In this document: in pieces, positions 34,443 through 43,445 of the stretch
How the letters are laid out: every line of letters begins with the position of its first letter
Numbering within the stretch: position 1 is the first letter of the stretch
Assembly: GCA_027886885.1 (NCBI GenBank)
Contig: JAPCJP010000001.1
Location: 62,001-126,000, forward strand
Source of the DNA: Nitrososphaerota archaeon
Lineage (GTDB): Archaea; Thermoproteota; Nitrososphaeria; Nitrososphaerales; Gagatemarchaeaceae
DNA: 64,000 bases
Direction of reading: 5' to 3'
The notes under the pieces: model-generated
What the model saw: only the letters and a program-made list of their open reading frames with translations
Database searches by the model: none
Told to the model about the DNA's origin: nothing
Program-made: the position numbers and the translations under genes

Positions 34443-35381
34443 GTGATGGGTCGGGATGCCTGGTACGGCAGGGACGTCCTTAGCATCCTCGACTTTTCCC
34501 GTGCAGACCTTGAGCTCCTCTTCGACTCTGCAGATTCCATCGTTGACCAGCCCGTGCGCACGAAAAAGAGCCTCGCCGGTAAGATCGTCGCCACCGCCTT
34601 CTTCGAGCCAAGCACGCGGACCCGCTTGAGCTTCAGTGCGGCGGCGCTCAAGCTGGGGGCTGATGTGATAGACCTCTCCCCAGACGTTTCTTCTCTCCTA
34701 AAGGGGGAGAGTCTCTCCGACACGATGAGGATGCTCGACGGATACGCGGACCTCATAGCCATGCGACACCCCTCCGAAGGTGCCGCGCTCCTAGCCTCCG
34801 AGGTGGCGTCGGTCCCGATTGTCAACGGCGGGGACGGCTCGCAGCACCACCCCTCCCAGGCCATGCTCGACCTCTTCACCGTCAAGAGATTGAAGGGGAG
34901 GATAGACGGGCTGAACTACGCCGTCCTGGGCGACATACGCTACGCGCGCAGCGCTGCGTCCTTCCTCTACGGGCTAGCCCGGTACAAGCCCGGGAAGGTC
35001 AGCCTGGTCTCGCCCGAGAGCCTCCGTCCCCGGAACGAGGTCAAGGACACCATCAAGAAGGTCGGGCTCAAGACGGAACAGCACGACGACCTCGAGAGTA
35101 TTATCGCCGACGTCGATGTCATCTACATGACGAGGATTCAGAAGGAGCGTTTCCCCGACCCGAACGAGTACGAGAAGGTGAAGGGGAGCTACAGGATCAC
35201 AAAGGGCAGCTTGGCGAACGCGAAGAAGGGGAGCATAGTCCTCCACGCCCTCCCGCGTACCAACGAACTCGCCTACGAGGTCGACTCGCTCCCGAACGCC
35301 GCCTACATGAAGCAGGCCCGCTTTGGCGTCCCGGTCAGGATGGCGCTCCTCGACCTCGTCCTTGGAGGGGCGAAGAAGTGA
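34443..35381 (+). CDS. pyrB: Aspartate carbamoyltransferase catalytic subunit
   Basis: The 312-residue enzyme condenses carbamoyl phosphate and aspartate in pyrimidine synthesis. Key motifs are the carbamoyl phosphate loop PSTRTRLSF, the LLKGESLSDT loop, MRHPSEGA, GDGSQHHPSQAMLDL and RIQKERF. Start candidates are GTG 34443 and ATG 34446; a TATA box (GTTAATATT, about 34405-34413) lies about 34 nt upstream. Its stop overlaps pyrI in GTGA, and the two subunits form the allosteric holoenzyme. Confidence 0.97.
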   Translation: MMGRDAWYGRDVLSILDFSRADLELLFDSADSIVDQPVRTKKSLAGKIVATAFFEPSTRTRLSFSAAALKLGADVIDLSPDVSSLLKGESLSDTMRMLDGYADLIAMRHPSEGAALLASEVASVPIVNGGDGSQHHPSQAMLDLFTVKRLKGRIDGLNYAVLGDIRYARSAASFLYGLARYKPGKVSLVSPESLRPRNEVKDTIKKVGLKTEQHDDLESIIADVDVIYMTRIQKERFPDPNEYEKVKGSYRITKGSLANAKKGSIVLHALPRTNELAYEVDSLPNAAYMKQARFGVPVRMALLDLVLGGAKK

Positions 35382-35854
35382 ACGACAAGGAAACGATGCT
35401 GGTCCAGAAGATAAGCGACGGTACCGTCATCGACCACGTCTCCGCCGGCAAGGCCCTCTCAGTGCTCCGTCTCCTTGGAAATCCCCAGAACAGGGAGGGG
35501 GTGACCGTGGCTCTGGTGATGAACGTGGGGAGTTCGAAGATGGGCCGCAAGGACATCCTCAAGGTGGAAGGGGTCGAGCTGACCGATGACCAGGTCCAGA
35601 AGCTCGCTCTGATCGCGCCCCTCGCCAGCGTGAACATCATCCGCTCCTACAGGGTCCTCGAAAAGAAGAACGCGGTCCCGCCAAAGACCGTGCGGGGCGT
35701 CTTGAGCTGCACCGGGGCGACGTGCGTCTCCGTCCGCGAGAAGGATTCGATCTCATCCGTCTTCACCATGGCCAGTTCATCTCCTCTCACCTACAGGTGC
35801 AAGTACTGCGGAAGAGACCTCAACGAGCAGGAGATTGCGTCGCAGCTCGGGTAG
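35378..35854 (+). CDS. pyrI: Aspartate carbamoyltransferase regulatory subunit
   Basis: The 158-residue subunit carries the N-terminal nucleotide-binding domain (GTVIDHVSAGKALSVLRLLG) and a C-terminal zinc domain with Cys-x4-Cys (SCTGATC) and Cys-x2-Cys (RCKYCGRDL). The zinc domain contacts PyrB. The start GTG 35378 overlaps the pyrB stop. Feedback by nucleotides is expected from family knowledge. Confidence 0.96.
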   Translation: MNDKETMLVQKISDGTVIDHVSAGKALSVLRLLGNPQNREGVTVALVMNVGSSKMGRKDILKVEGVELTDDQVQKLALIAPLASVNIIRSYRVLEKKNAVPPKTVRGVLSCTGATCVSVREKDSISSVFTMASSSPLTYRCKYCGRDLNEQEIASQLG

Positions 35855-35869
35855 AGGGAGGAGGTAGTC

Positions 35870-36346
35870 GTGACGCGAATCTTTACCACGGGGATACTCA
35901 TCAGGAACGGCAAGCTCCTGATCCTAAAGCGGAAGATGGACGACGACACCTACCCGGGTCTGTGGGATTGTCCAGGAGGACACTTTGAGAAAGGCGAGTC
36001 TGCGGAAGAGTGCATGATCCGAGAAGCGAGGGAAGAATCAGGGCTGGATGTGAAGATCCTCCGCCCGGGTCCGCTCCTCGACTACACGGACCTCTACGGG
36101 CGCGCCATCTCCGTCCCGTTCATGATCAGGTCTGATTCCGGAACGGTATCCCTCACGGAGCACTCCGAGAGCAAGTGGATTAGGCCCGAAGAGATTTCCA
36201 ACTACCGCGCGGTCCCCGACCTGCTGCTCGCGCTCGAGGCTTTCGGGTTGCCAGGGGCCAAAAGCGGACCAAAAATTGGCGGGAAGAAAGCGCCTGGCGG
36301 AAGCCACAATAGACGAGGAAAGAGGATTCACTCCCTAAGCTTATAA
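35870..36346 (+). CDS. Nudix hydrolase
   Basis: The 158-residue protein has a complete Nudix box, Gly-x5-Glu-x7-Arg-Glu-x2-Glu-Glu-x-Gly, in GHFEKGESAEECMIREAREE (about residues 37-56). It should hydrolyse a nucleoside diphosphate derivative, with the substrate unknown. A strong purine-rich GGAGGAGGT just upstream of GTG 35870 suggests Shine-Dalgarno initiation, so it is probably a third gene of the pyr transcript. The C-terminal tail is basic and low in complexity. Confidence 0.9.
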   Translation: MTRIFTTGILIRNGKLLILKRKMDDDTYPGLWDCPGGHFEKGESAEECMIREAREESGLDVKILRPGPLLDYTDLYGRAISVPFMIRSDSGTVSLTEHSESKWIRPEEISNYRAVPDLLLALEAFGLPGAKSGPKIGGKKAPGGSHNRRGKRIHSLSL

Positions 36347-36369
36347 CGAATGACGCCAAAGCCGAGCTG

Positions 36370-39027
36370 ATGCAGTTAGCCAACCCCAAGCGGCTCTACT
36401 TCTTCGATGAAGGCGTCTCGGACAAGAAGCTGCTAGGAGGGAAGGGGGCTGGGCTGGCAGAGATGACGGCCTTGCGTCTGCCCGTTCCGCCGGGGTTCGT
36501 GATTACCACAGAGGTCTGCGAGGAGTTCTACAGCAATGGCGAGCGCCTGCCAGAGGGACTGATGGACTCGGTCATGGGCGCTATGAAGTCGCTGGAGGAC
36601 GGGACCGGCAAGAGGTTCGGCGACCCAAAGGCGCCTCTGCTGGTCTCGGTGCGTTCGGGGAGTGCCGTCTCGATGCCCGGAATGATGGACACGATCCTCA
36701 ACCTCGGCCTGAACGACCAAATCGTCGAAGGGCTCGCTGCGCTCACTTCCGACGACCGCTTCGCCTACGACACCTACCGGCGGTTCATCCAACTCTTCGC
36801 GAAGGTCGTCCTCGGCATAGACGAGGCGCTCTTATCAAGAGTCGTCGACGAGGAAAAGAAGGGACGGGGGGTGGCAGCGGACAGTGACCTAGACGCTGCA
36901 TCGTTAAAGAGGATAGTCAGAGCGTTTGAAAGTGCTCTGGCAAAGGCGAACAAACCTCTTCCTCAGGATCCAAAGGAACAGCTCGAGATGGCGATCGAGG
37001 CGGTCTTCCGGAGCTGGAACGGGAAGAGGGCCTTGGAGTACCGCAGACAGTACAGGATCACCCCAGAGGTGGCAAAGGGAACGGCCGTCACGGTGGTCGC
37101 AATGGTCTTCGGGAACATGGGCAACGACAGCGCCACGGGGGTGCTCTTCACCCGCGACCCCACGACCGGCGCCCGGGGGCTCTACGGTGACTTCCTGGCA
37201 AACGCCCAAGGAGAGGACGTGGTGGCCGGGACGAGGACCCCAAAGTCGATCGCCGAGCTAAAGAAAGAGATGCCCGAACCTTACTCGACCCTGGAACGGG
37301 TCGCTGAGACTCTCGAGGAGCGCTTTGCAGAGCCACAGGACGTAGAGTTCACCATCGAGAAGGGGCGGCTCTTCATCCTGCAGACACGCGCGGCGAAGAT
37401 GGGCCCGATGGGCGCCGTGAGGGCCGCGGTGGATATGGTAAGAGAGGGAAGGATAACCAAGGAGAAGGCGCTCCTCCGCATCGAGCCCGACCAGCTGGAG
37501 CAGCTCTTCCATCCCCAGGTCGACCCCAGGAAGAAAGAACTTCCAATTGCTGTGGGCGTCCCGGCCTCACCTGGCGCGGCCACGGGCAAGGTCGTCTTCG
37601 ACGCCGACACGGCAGTCGAATGGACCAAGAAGGGCGAGAAGGTCATACTGGTAAGGGAAGAGACAAAGCCTGAAGATGTGCACGGGTTCTTCGCCGCGCA
37701 GGGTGTGCTGACGAGCAGGGGAGGCAAGACCTCCCACGCCGCGGTCGTGGCCAGGGGCCTTGGAAAGCCGTGCGTCGTCGGTTGCGCCGCGCTCGTAATT
37801 TACCAGCAGAGCCGCCTCCTGCTCGTGGGTGACACGAAGATAGAGGAGGGTGCGACGGTGACCATAGATGGCTCCAACGGGCGGGTCTATCCGGGAGCCG
37901 TGCGTCTCCTCCAACCGGAGCTCAAGGATGAGGTATTCGAGCTCCTCGCCTGGGCCGACGAGGTGAAGCGGCTTGGCGTATGGGCAAACGCGGACACGCC
38001 AGAATCCGCGGCGCGGGCAAGAAAGATGGGGGCGAAGGGCATCGGTCTCGCGAGGACGGAGAGGATGTTCAATGCCGAGGAGAGGCTCCCGCTCGTCGTC
38101 TCCATGATAATGGCCTCCACGGACGCTGAGAGAAAACTGTACCTCGACAGGTTGAGGCCTTTGCAGAAGCAGGATTTCAAGAAGATACTAAAGGAGATGC
38201 AGGGCCTTCCGGTAATCATCCGACTCCTCGACCCGCCGCTCCACGAATTCCTCCCAAGGTTCGAGGACATGACGGAGAAGGTCAACAAGCTCCAGAGACA
38301 CGGAGAGGAGAAGCAGTTGGTGGAAGCGAAGCGGATTCTCGACAAGGCGCGCCAGCTCTCCGAGGCGAACCCGATGCTGGGGCACAGGGGAGTAAGGTTG
38401 GGGCTGACCCATCCGGAGATCTATGAGATGCAAATGACCGCCGTGATGGAAGCCGCGGCCGAGCTCATGAACGAGGGGGTCAAAGTGATGCCTAAGATAA
38501 TGACGCCTCAGGTCGCAGCCTACCAGGAGGTAAAACGAATCCGCGAGCAGTTCGATGAGGTGAAGCTGAAGGTCGAGAAGAAAGAAGGCTTGACACTCAA
38601 CGTAAAGTTCGGCACGATGATAGAGACGGTCCGAGCATGCCTCGACGCCGACGAGATCGCAAAGTACGCGGAGTTCTTCTCTTTCGGAACCAACGACCTA
38701 AGCCAGGCCACGTTCAGCTTCAGCAGGGAGGATGCCGAAGCGAAGTTCTTGCCGTTCTATCTCGAGAAAGGGATCCTTCCGGACAACCCGTTCGAGACCA
38801 TCGACGACAAAGGGGTGGGGACGCTCATCCGCCTCGCCGTCGAGTCGGGCAGAAGGACTAGACCAGACCTCGAGGTAGGGATATGCGGCGAGCACGGAGG
38901 CGACCCTAGGTCGGTCTACATCTGCCACAAAGCGAGGCTGGATTACGTTTCAGCGTCGTCCTTCAGAATCCCCGTAGCTCGACTCGCTGCCGCCCGCATC
39001 GCGCTCCAGGAGCGCGCCCGGAGCTAG
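36370..39027 (+). CDS. ppdK: Pyruvate, phosphate dikinase
   Basis: The 885-residue enzyme interconverts pyruvate, ATP and Pi with PEP, AMP and PPi. It has the N-terminal ATP-grasp half (GGKGAGLAEMT, SGSAVSMPGMMDT), the phosphohistidine domain with GGKTSHAAVVARG (His about 456), and the C-terminal PEP/pyruvate barrel with GLARTERMF, GTNDLSQATF and the catalytic Cys about 839 in GICGEHGG. The length matches PPDK, not PEP synthase. A TATA-like GCTTATAAC (about 36338-36346) lies 29 nt upstream of ATG 36370. The likely role is gluconeogenesis or reversible glycolysis. Confidence 0.97.
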   Translation: MQLANPKRLYFFDEGVSDKKLLGGKGAGLAEMTALRLPVPPGFVITTEVCEEFYSNGERLPEGLMDSVMGAMKSLEDGTGKRFGDPKAPLLVSVRSGSAVSMPGMMDTILNLGLNDQIVEGLAALTSDDRFAYDTYRRFIQLFAKVVLGIDEALLSRVVDEEKKGRGVAADSDLDAASLKRIVRAFESALAKANKPLPQDPKEQLEMAIEAVFRSWNGKRALEYRRQYRITPEVAKGTAVTVVAMVFGNMGNDSATGVLFTRDPTTGARGLYGDFLANAQGEDVVAGTRTPKSIAELKKEMPEPYSTLERVAETLEERFAEPQDVEFTIEKGRLFILQTRAAKMGPMGAVRAAVDMVREGRITKEKALLRIEPDQLEQLFHPQVDPRKKELPIAVGVPASPGAATGKVVFDADTAVEWTKKGEKVILVREETKPEDVHGFFAAQGVLTSRGGKTSHAAVVARGLGKPCVVGCAALVIYQQSRLLLVGDTKIEEGATVTIDGSNGRVYPGAVRLLQPELKDEVFELLAWADEVKRLGVWANADTPESAARARKMGAKGIGLARTERMFNAEERLPLVVSMIMASTDAERKLYLDRLRPLQKQDFKKILKEMQGLPVIIRLLDPPLHEFLPRFEDMTEKVNKLQRHGEEKQLVEAKRILDKARQLSEANPMLGHRGVRLGLTHPEIYEMQMTAVMEAAAELMNEGVKVMPKIMTPQVAAYQEVKRIREQFDEVKLKVEKKEGLTLNVKFGTMIETVRACLDADEIAKYAEFFSFGTNDLSQATFSFSREDAEAKFLPFYLEKGILPDNPFETIDDKGVGTLIRLAVESGRRTRPDLEVGICGEHGGDPRSVYICHKARLDYVSASSFRIPVARLAAARIALQERARS

Positions 39028-39059
39028 CGGCGAAGATACCCCGGGGGAGGCAGTGCGAC

Positions 39060-39875
39060 TTGGTCCGATTCAGGATGGCTCTGGGGCAGGTATCGACCTC
39101 CACCGACAAGGGCGAGAACCTGAAGCGGGGAGTCGAGCTCGTCGCCCTAGCAGCGGATGAGGGAGCGGACCTTCTCGTCCTTCCTGAGCTCTTCATGGCC
39201 TACATCCCCCTCGACAGTCCCCGAGCCGAATTCCTCGGAGTGGCAGAGGAGGTCGGGGGTCCCTTCGTCAGTTCTCTCGCTTCGGAAGCGAGGCGGCGTC
39301 ACATCCACCTTGTGGTGGGGATTCACGAAAAGTCAAGACTGGACGCGAAAAAGGTCCACAACACCGTCGTCATGGTCGGACCCAACGGGAAGGTCATATC
39401 CAAACACAGGAAGATTCAGCTCTTTGACTCGTTCGGGTACAAGGAGTCTGGTCGTTTCGAGCCCGGAGCCGAGATTGAAGGTGCTTTCAAGACCAAGCTT
39501 GCGAAGATAGGCATGATGACCTGTTACGAGCTCCGTTTCCCTGAGATGGCCCGCGTGCTCGCCCTGCAGGGTGCGGAGCTGATCATCGTGCCGACCGCCT
39601 GGGTCGCGGGAAGGATGAAAGAGGAGCATCTGCACATACTAGCCAAGGCGCGGGCTCTGGAGAACACCATCTTCTTGGCCGTCGCCTCGCAGACGGGGCG
39701 GATCTTCACGGGGCGGAGCATCCTGGTTGACCCCTTTGGCGTGGCAGTTTGCGACGCGGGAGAGGAGGAAGGGCTCACGACCGTCGAAATCGATACCGAA
39801 AGGGTGAGGCGCGTGAGGCGTGTCCTGCCCAGCCTTTCACACATACGCCGAGACGTATACTCGAAGCACCTCTAG
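39060..39875 (+). CDS. Carbon-nitrogen hydrolase (nitrilase/omega-amidase family)
   Basis: The 271-residue protein has the Glu-Lys-Cys triad of the nitrilase superfamily: Glu43 in LPELFM, Lys118 in KHRKIQLFD and Cys155 in MTCYELRFPE. The motif set is that of Nit1/Nit2-type amidases acting on omega-amides or deaminated glutathione. The start is TTG 39060, 32 nt after ppdK with a GGGGGAGG upstream, so co-transcription with ppdK is plausible. The stop shares CTAG with the convergent membrane glycosyltransferase gene. Confidence 0.88.
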   Translation: MVRFRMALGQVSTSTDKGENLKRGVELVALAADEGADLLVLPELFMAYIPLDSPRAEFLGVAEEVGGPFVSSLASEARRRHIHLVVGIHEKSRLDAKKVHNTVVMVGPNGKVISKHRKIQLFDSFGYKESGRFEPGAEIEGAFKTKLAKIGMMTCYELRFPEMARVLALQGAELIIVPTAWVAGRMKEEHLHILAKARALENTIFLAVASQTGRIFTGRSILVDPFGVAVCDAGEEEGLTTVEIDTERVRRVRRVLPSLSHIRRDVYSKHL

Positions 39876-41098
39876 GACGATGCGGGGGATGTCCTCTGGG
39901 GGGCGCCCCGTCGAGCTCTGAACAACGCTACGATGTAAGCTAGGTTGAGCGCTGCGAAGGCGACCGAGCACGCGAAGAGAATGTCAAACCTGATTGACCC
40001 CAGGCTACTGTCCAGTTGGGACTCTGTGAATACGGCCAGCGGGTCGATGGGCGACACAAAGCGTATGAAGAACCCGTTGTTGACTACGAGGAAGACGAGG
40101 ACGACCGTCGTTATGGCGAGATACAGGCGCCGCCTTCCCGGATTCCAGACACCGACGTCGATTAGTATCAACGCGAGGAGGTAGATAGAATACTGCTCGT
40201 TTACCTGTGCTTTGAACAACATGAAGGCGGCAGCGCAGAGGATGAGGGACTGGACGAGGCCCTTTTCTGTGTCGAAGCCGAACCATCGAGAGGCGAAGAA
40301 AGTGGCCACGAGGAGCGCAGGGATCCAGACCAACCCGAGCGCATCCAGGAGGAGAGGAGGGTAGCTGCTCTGCCCAAAGGGGGAGACGAAGAAGAGGACC
40401 CCGAACACCGACAACGACTGTCCCCCTTTCGTGGCGGTGCTCTCGATGGTATCGATGGCCGAGGAGATGGGCCACCCAAGCAGGAGTACGGCCGCAGCGC
40501 TGAGGGCGGCGGGGAGCGCGAGGCTGATGATGAGGTTCCTTGTACTCTTCGAGCCAGAGAAAGCGAGCGGGATCGCAAAGATGAGCGGGATGGACTTTAT
40601 CCAAATGGCAAGAGCTTCCCATAGCGACCTGGCGGTCCCCCTGTGGACCGATAGGGCCATGACCACGCAGACCATGGCCAACGAGTCAAACATCCCCCAT
40701 ATGCTCGAGATTATTATCGTGAGCGGGGAGAGCAACCAGAGAGAGAGCATCGCCTCACCGGTTTCCGGCCGCCGAGCCCGCACGTACCTGAAGATGGTGT
40801 AGCCGAGCAGCAAGTCCCCGATGATTATCGGTTGTTTGAGGAGGAAGTAGTAGACGAACCTGTTGCCGAAGCCGACCGCCACGTAGACCTTGTAGATTCC
40901 GGCCAGGATGAGCGGCCAGAATGGCAGGTAGCCTATCGTCGACTCCCCCAGGCTGCTATAGACGTCCGCGAAGCTCAGCCCGGGGACCACCGGGAGGACT
41001 CCGTATGGGCTGACCCCGTTCGCCACCCAGTAACCCGTCCTCACCCAGAGCTCGAAGTCGAAGGGGTGCCCCGTCCAGAACGAGAAGACCTCCCTCAC
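39872..41098 (-). CDS. Polytopic membrane glycosyltransferase (GT-C-like mannosyltransferase)
   Basis: The protein has at least 408 residues and about nine to eleven hydrophobic helices. An early acidic loop reads GHPFDFELWVRTGYW, the site of the catalytic acidic residues in GT-C enzymes, followed by LLSPLTIIISSIWGMFDSL, which resembles archaeal polyprenyl-phosphate mannosyltransferases of the PIG-M type. GTG 41098 is the first start codon in frame, but the sequence just upstream, still in frame, encodes another hydrophobic stretch, RIILVGLLV, so the real N-terminus may lie earlier. It is the last gene of a four-gene glycan cassette. Confidence 0.7.
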   Translation of the reverse strand: MREVFSFWTGHPFDFELWVRTGYWVANGVSPYGVLPVVPGLSFADVYSSLGESTIGYLPFWPLILAGIYKVYVAVGFGNRFVYYFLLKQPIIIGDLLLGYTIFRYVRARRPETGEAMLSLWLLSPLTIIISSIWGMFDSLAMVCVVMALSVHRGTARSLWEALAIWIKSIPLIFAIPLAFSGSKSTRNLIISLALPAALSAAAVLLLGWPISSAIDTIESTATKGGQSLSVFGVLFFVSPFGQSSYPPLLLDALGLVWIPALLVATFFASRWFGFDTEKGLVQSLILCAAAFMLFKAQVNEQYSIYLLALILIDVGVWNPGRRRLYLAITTVVLVFLVVNNGFFIRFVSPIDPLAVFTESQLDSSLGSIRFDILFACSVAFAALNLAYIVALFRARRGAPQRTSPASS

Positions 41099-41178
41099 GA
41101 GCAGCCCGACGAGTATTATCCGACTAGCCTTCGAGGTGGATTCATTCTCCTTTGGACTAGTGGGTCGACCCCAGCCAC

Positions 41179-42423
41179 CTAGGTCTTCTGGAAGACGAAG
41201 AGGGTCTGGTCCCCGAAGAGATTGAAGGGGAAGCTAGCGGCCGCTGCGGTCTCGGTCCTCTCCAGGATGGAGAGCACCCTCCTCGCCCGGAAGTAGATGT
41301 CGCTCAGGTAGGCAGGAGGGAGGATGGCCGGCAGGCCCATGATCCTCTTTGCCTTGAAGTGCGGCCTGAAGAACCTGGCGAACTCCGACGGCCGATAGTA
41401 GTAGGAGGGTATGTCGCGCCCTCCCACCGAGACCATAATCGGCTGCTTCTTGCGCGGCGCAAGTTTGTCCATCTGGAGCACGAGGCCGTGCGCCAGCGCC
41501 TCCGAAAGGCAGAACGAGTTCCTTATCGAACAGACAAAGTAACCGCCGGGGGAGATGACCTTGGAGAGCTCCGCCGGGACCTCCCGGATTCCGGGTTCGC
41601 AGTTGAGCGCGCCGTTAAAGGAGTAGGCCACGCGGGTAGAGCCCCCAGGTAGCCGGTCCGCGGTCGAGGATATCCTGCTCGCACCAACCTGCATCGTCTG
41701 TATCTTCGAGTGGAGCCTGAGGGCATCGACCTTCCGCTCGAGAAGGGCGATCATCTCTGGGGAGATGTCCGTCGCGAGGATGCCTCTGACGGTCCTCGCG
41801 ATCTGGATCGCCTCGCTACCAGTCCCACAGCCTATTTCAAGGAGGAAGTCCTCCTTCTTCGTCACCGCCCGCAGCTCCCCTATGGACCTCTCCCTGATCC
41901 ACGAATTGATGAAGTTCCGTCTAATGGTGAAATCGTACTCTTCGGAGGCCGAGTCGAAAGCCTCGGCGACGGTCTGATAGTAATCGGTCTTCGCTTCCCG
42001 CCAGTCTTGGAGCGTCGTCTTGACGTGCGCTTCCCCGCCCGCAGCTCCCCTTCGGGATGGAGCTCCACTCGGCACGATCTTCGTGCAGACCTCTGCCTTC
42101 GAGTACCACTCTTCGGTGAGGCGTCGACCATACTTACGCGCGAAGAGGTCCAGGGCGTGGGAACGCTCGCCCGACGCGGCCCTTGAGACCGAGCATTCCC
42201 ACGACAGTTCCCCGATCCTAACTTTGACGCTACCTTGCGCGAGGGAGTTCAGCACCCAATCGCTTCTCGCTTTCCCGGCCAGGAGGAAGAACGCTCCGTC
42301 GTCGAAGACGAACCTTGTGACGACCACGTGGGGGAGTCCGGTCGACCTTCCCTTGGTGACCAGTTTTACAAGACCGGCGGAGGGCGGAATAGAAACCCCC
42401 GATTGGGGTTCCAGCGAGGTCAC
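41179..42423 (-). CDS. Fusion of a deazaflavin nitroreductase-like split barrel with a class I SAM methyltransferase
   Basis: This 414-residue protein has two domains in one frame. Residues about 15-130 resemble the Ddn/DUF385 F420-binding split barrel: KLVTKGRSTGLPHVVVTRFV, FFLLAGKARSDWVLNSL and a C-terminal RKYGRRLTEEWY helix. Residues about 150-414 form a Rossmann methyltransferase with LLEIGCGTGSEAIQIA (motif I), ATDISPEM and YFVCSIRNSF. The start is GTG 42423, overlapping the upstream gene in GTGA. Substrates are unknown; the neighbours are glycosyltransferases, so modification of a lipid or glycan is a fair guess. Confidence 0.75.
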   Translation of the reverse strand: MTSLEPQSGVSIPPSAGLVKLVTKGRSTGLPHVVVTRFVFDDGAFFLLAGKARSDWVLNSLAQGSVKVRIGELSWECSVSRAASGERSHALDLFARKYGRRLTEEWYSKAEVCTKIVPSGAPSRRGAAGGEAHVKTTLQDWREAKTDYYQTVAEAFDSASEEYDFTIRRNFINSWIRERSIGELRAVTKKEDFLLEIGCGTGSEAIQIARTVRGILATDISPEMIALLERKVDALRLHSKIQTMQVGASRISSTADRLPGGSTRVAYSFNGALNCEPGIREVPAELSKVISPGGYFVCSIRNSFCLSEALAHGLVLQMDKLAPRKKQPIMVSVGGRDIPSYYYRPSEFARFFRPHFKAKRIMGLPAILPPAYLSDIYFRARRVLSILERTETAAAASFPFNLFGDQTLFVFQKT

Positions 42424-43445
42424 GCCCTTTCCCCGCTGCGGGCAGGGAGTGGACCATCATACATCCTTCTCAGTCGTCTGTACCTGTTCGACTCGTAGAC
42501 GCATCGGTCCTTACCTATGTCTGCTCTGAAGACCGCTGAAATGTTGCCCACCCTCCTATATTTGCCGTTCAGGAAGTACGCCTTGAGCTTGATGTAGGAG
42601 CCCACCGTGTAGAAGAGAAATGAGTTTGCGGCGGCGCGCAATCCTCCTCTCCTCCTCGGCCCTGCCCCCTGTGGCTCGGTCGCCACGGCCTCACCCGCTC
42701 TCTTCGAGTACAGGGTTGGGAAGTACGCCCCCATCCATGGCGACTCTCTGAGGAGCCTCCCGTAGAAGCCCTGGCCGTGGACGACCCGCGCCATCAGCGC
42801 GTCTCTGGCGAAAAGGCCTCCCTCCTTCCTTGCAAAGTCATCGCGCACTCTCTCCTCTTCGACGACATAGCTGAAGCAGAAGGGCGCAGTCCGCCTCCTC
42901 AGCAGCCGGAAAGCGCGGGCGAGAAGGAGGGACCTCAACATGAACAGCCACATGGAGTCCTTGTTGGTGACGCAAAAAAGGTCGACGTCGTCGGCGGGTC
43001 CCGCGCGGTCGTAGGAGTTTCCGCCGCTCACGGCCAGCAGCCTCACCTCGCCGTGTACGCAAAGCCGAGCGAAATCGACGGCCTGTGCGATGTTCCATGC
43101 GGACCTCGCCCTGCTCCAATTTGCCCTCTCGACCGCGCCCTCGACCCCTGACGACCCCCAATCCTTCTCGACGATCCAGCCTGCCTCGAGAGAGTACCTG
43201 GAACTGAGCGTGGGATTTGTGCCCCACGCGACCTGGAGCTCCTCCTCGTTGGTTGGCATCGAGGTCGCGTCTATGAGTTCGGAGAGGTTCAGTACGCTCC
43301 CGTTGTGCTTGGCGATCTGGCAGAGGGTGGAAATCTGAGCCTCTTCGCTCGCCCCTATGACGAAGCGTCTGGGATCATCGATGCCGCCGTCCCCTCCCGA
43401 GGCCCCCCAGGCGCTCATCTCTCGTCGTTCCTGTAGCGCTTCCAT
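42420..43445 (-). CDS. Nucleotidyltransferase-fold protein, unknown substrate
   Basis: The 341-residue protein contains a degenerate nucleotidyltransferase signature, LAVSGGNSYDRAGPADDVDLFCVT (about residues 138-161; Gly-Gly then Asp-x-Asp), typical of the pol-beta-like minimal NTase fold. The N-terminal 90 residues may be a winged-helix-like region, and the C-terminal part is basic. A hydrophobic stretch (MWLFMLRSLLLARAF) follows the motif. It overlaps the GT2 gene upstream by 31 nt and the fusion gene downstream by 4 nt, so all belong to one transcript. The catalytic activity is an inference from one motif. Confidence 0.6.
   Translation of the reverse strand: MEALQERREMSAWGASGGDGGIDDPRRFVIGASEEAQISTLCQIAKHNGSVLNLSELIDATSMPTNEEELQVAWGTNPTLSSRYSLEAGWIVEKDWGSSGVEGAVERANWSRARSAWNIAQAVDFARLCVHGEVRLLAVSGGNSYDRAGPADDVDLFCVTNKDSMWLFMLRSLLLARAFRLLRRRTAPFCFSYVVEEERVRDDFARKEGGLFARDALMARVVHGQGFYGRLLRESPWMGAYFPTLYSKRAGEAVATEPQGAGPRRRGGLRAAANSFLFYTVGSYIKLKAYFLNGKYRRVGNISAVFRADIGKDRCVYESNRYRRLRRMYDGPLPARSGERA

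Noticed and set aside
41866-42050. 16-nt direct repeat (CCGCCCGCAGCTCCCC) at 41865-41880 and 42035-42050
   Set aside because: Both copies lie inside the coding sequence of the split-barrel/methyltransferase fusion in a GC-rich context; coincidence is likely.
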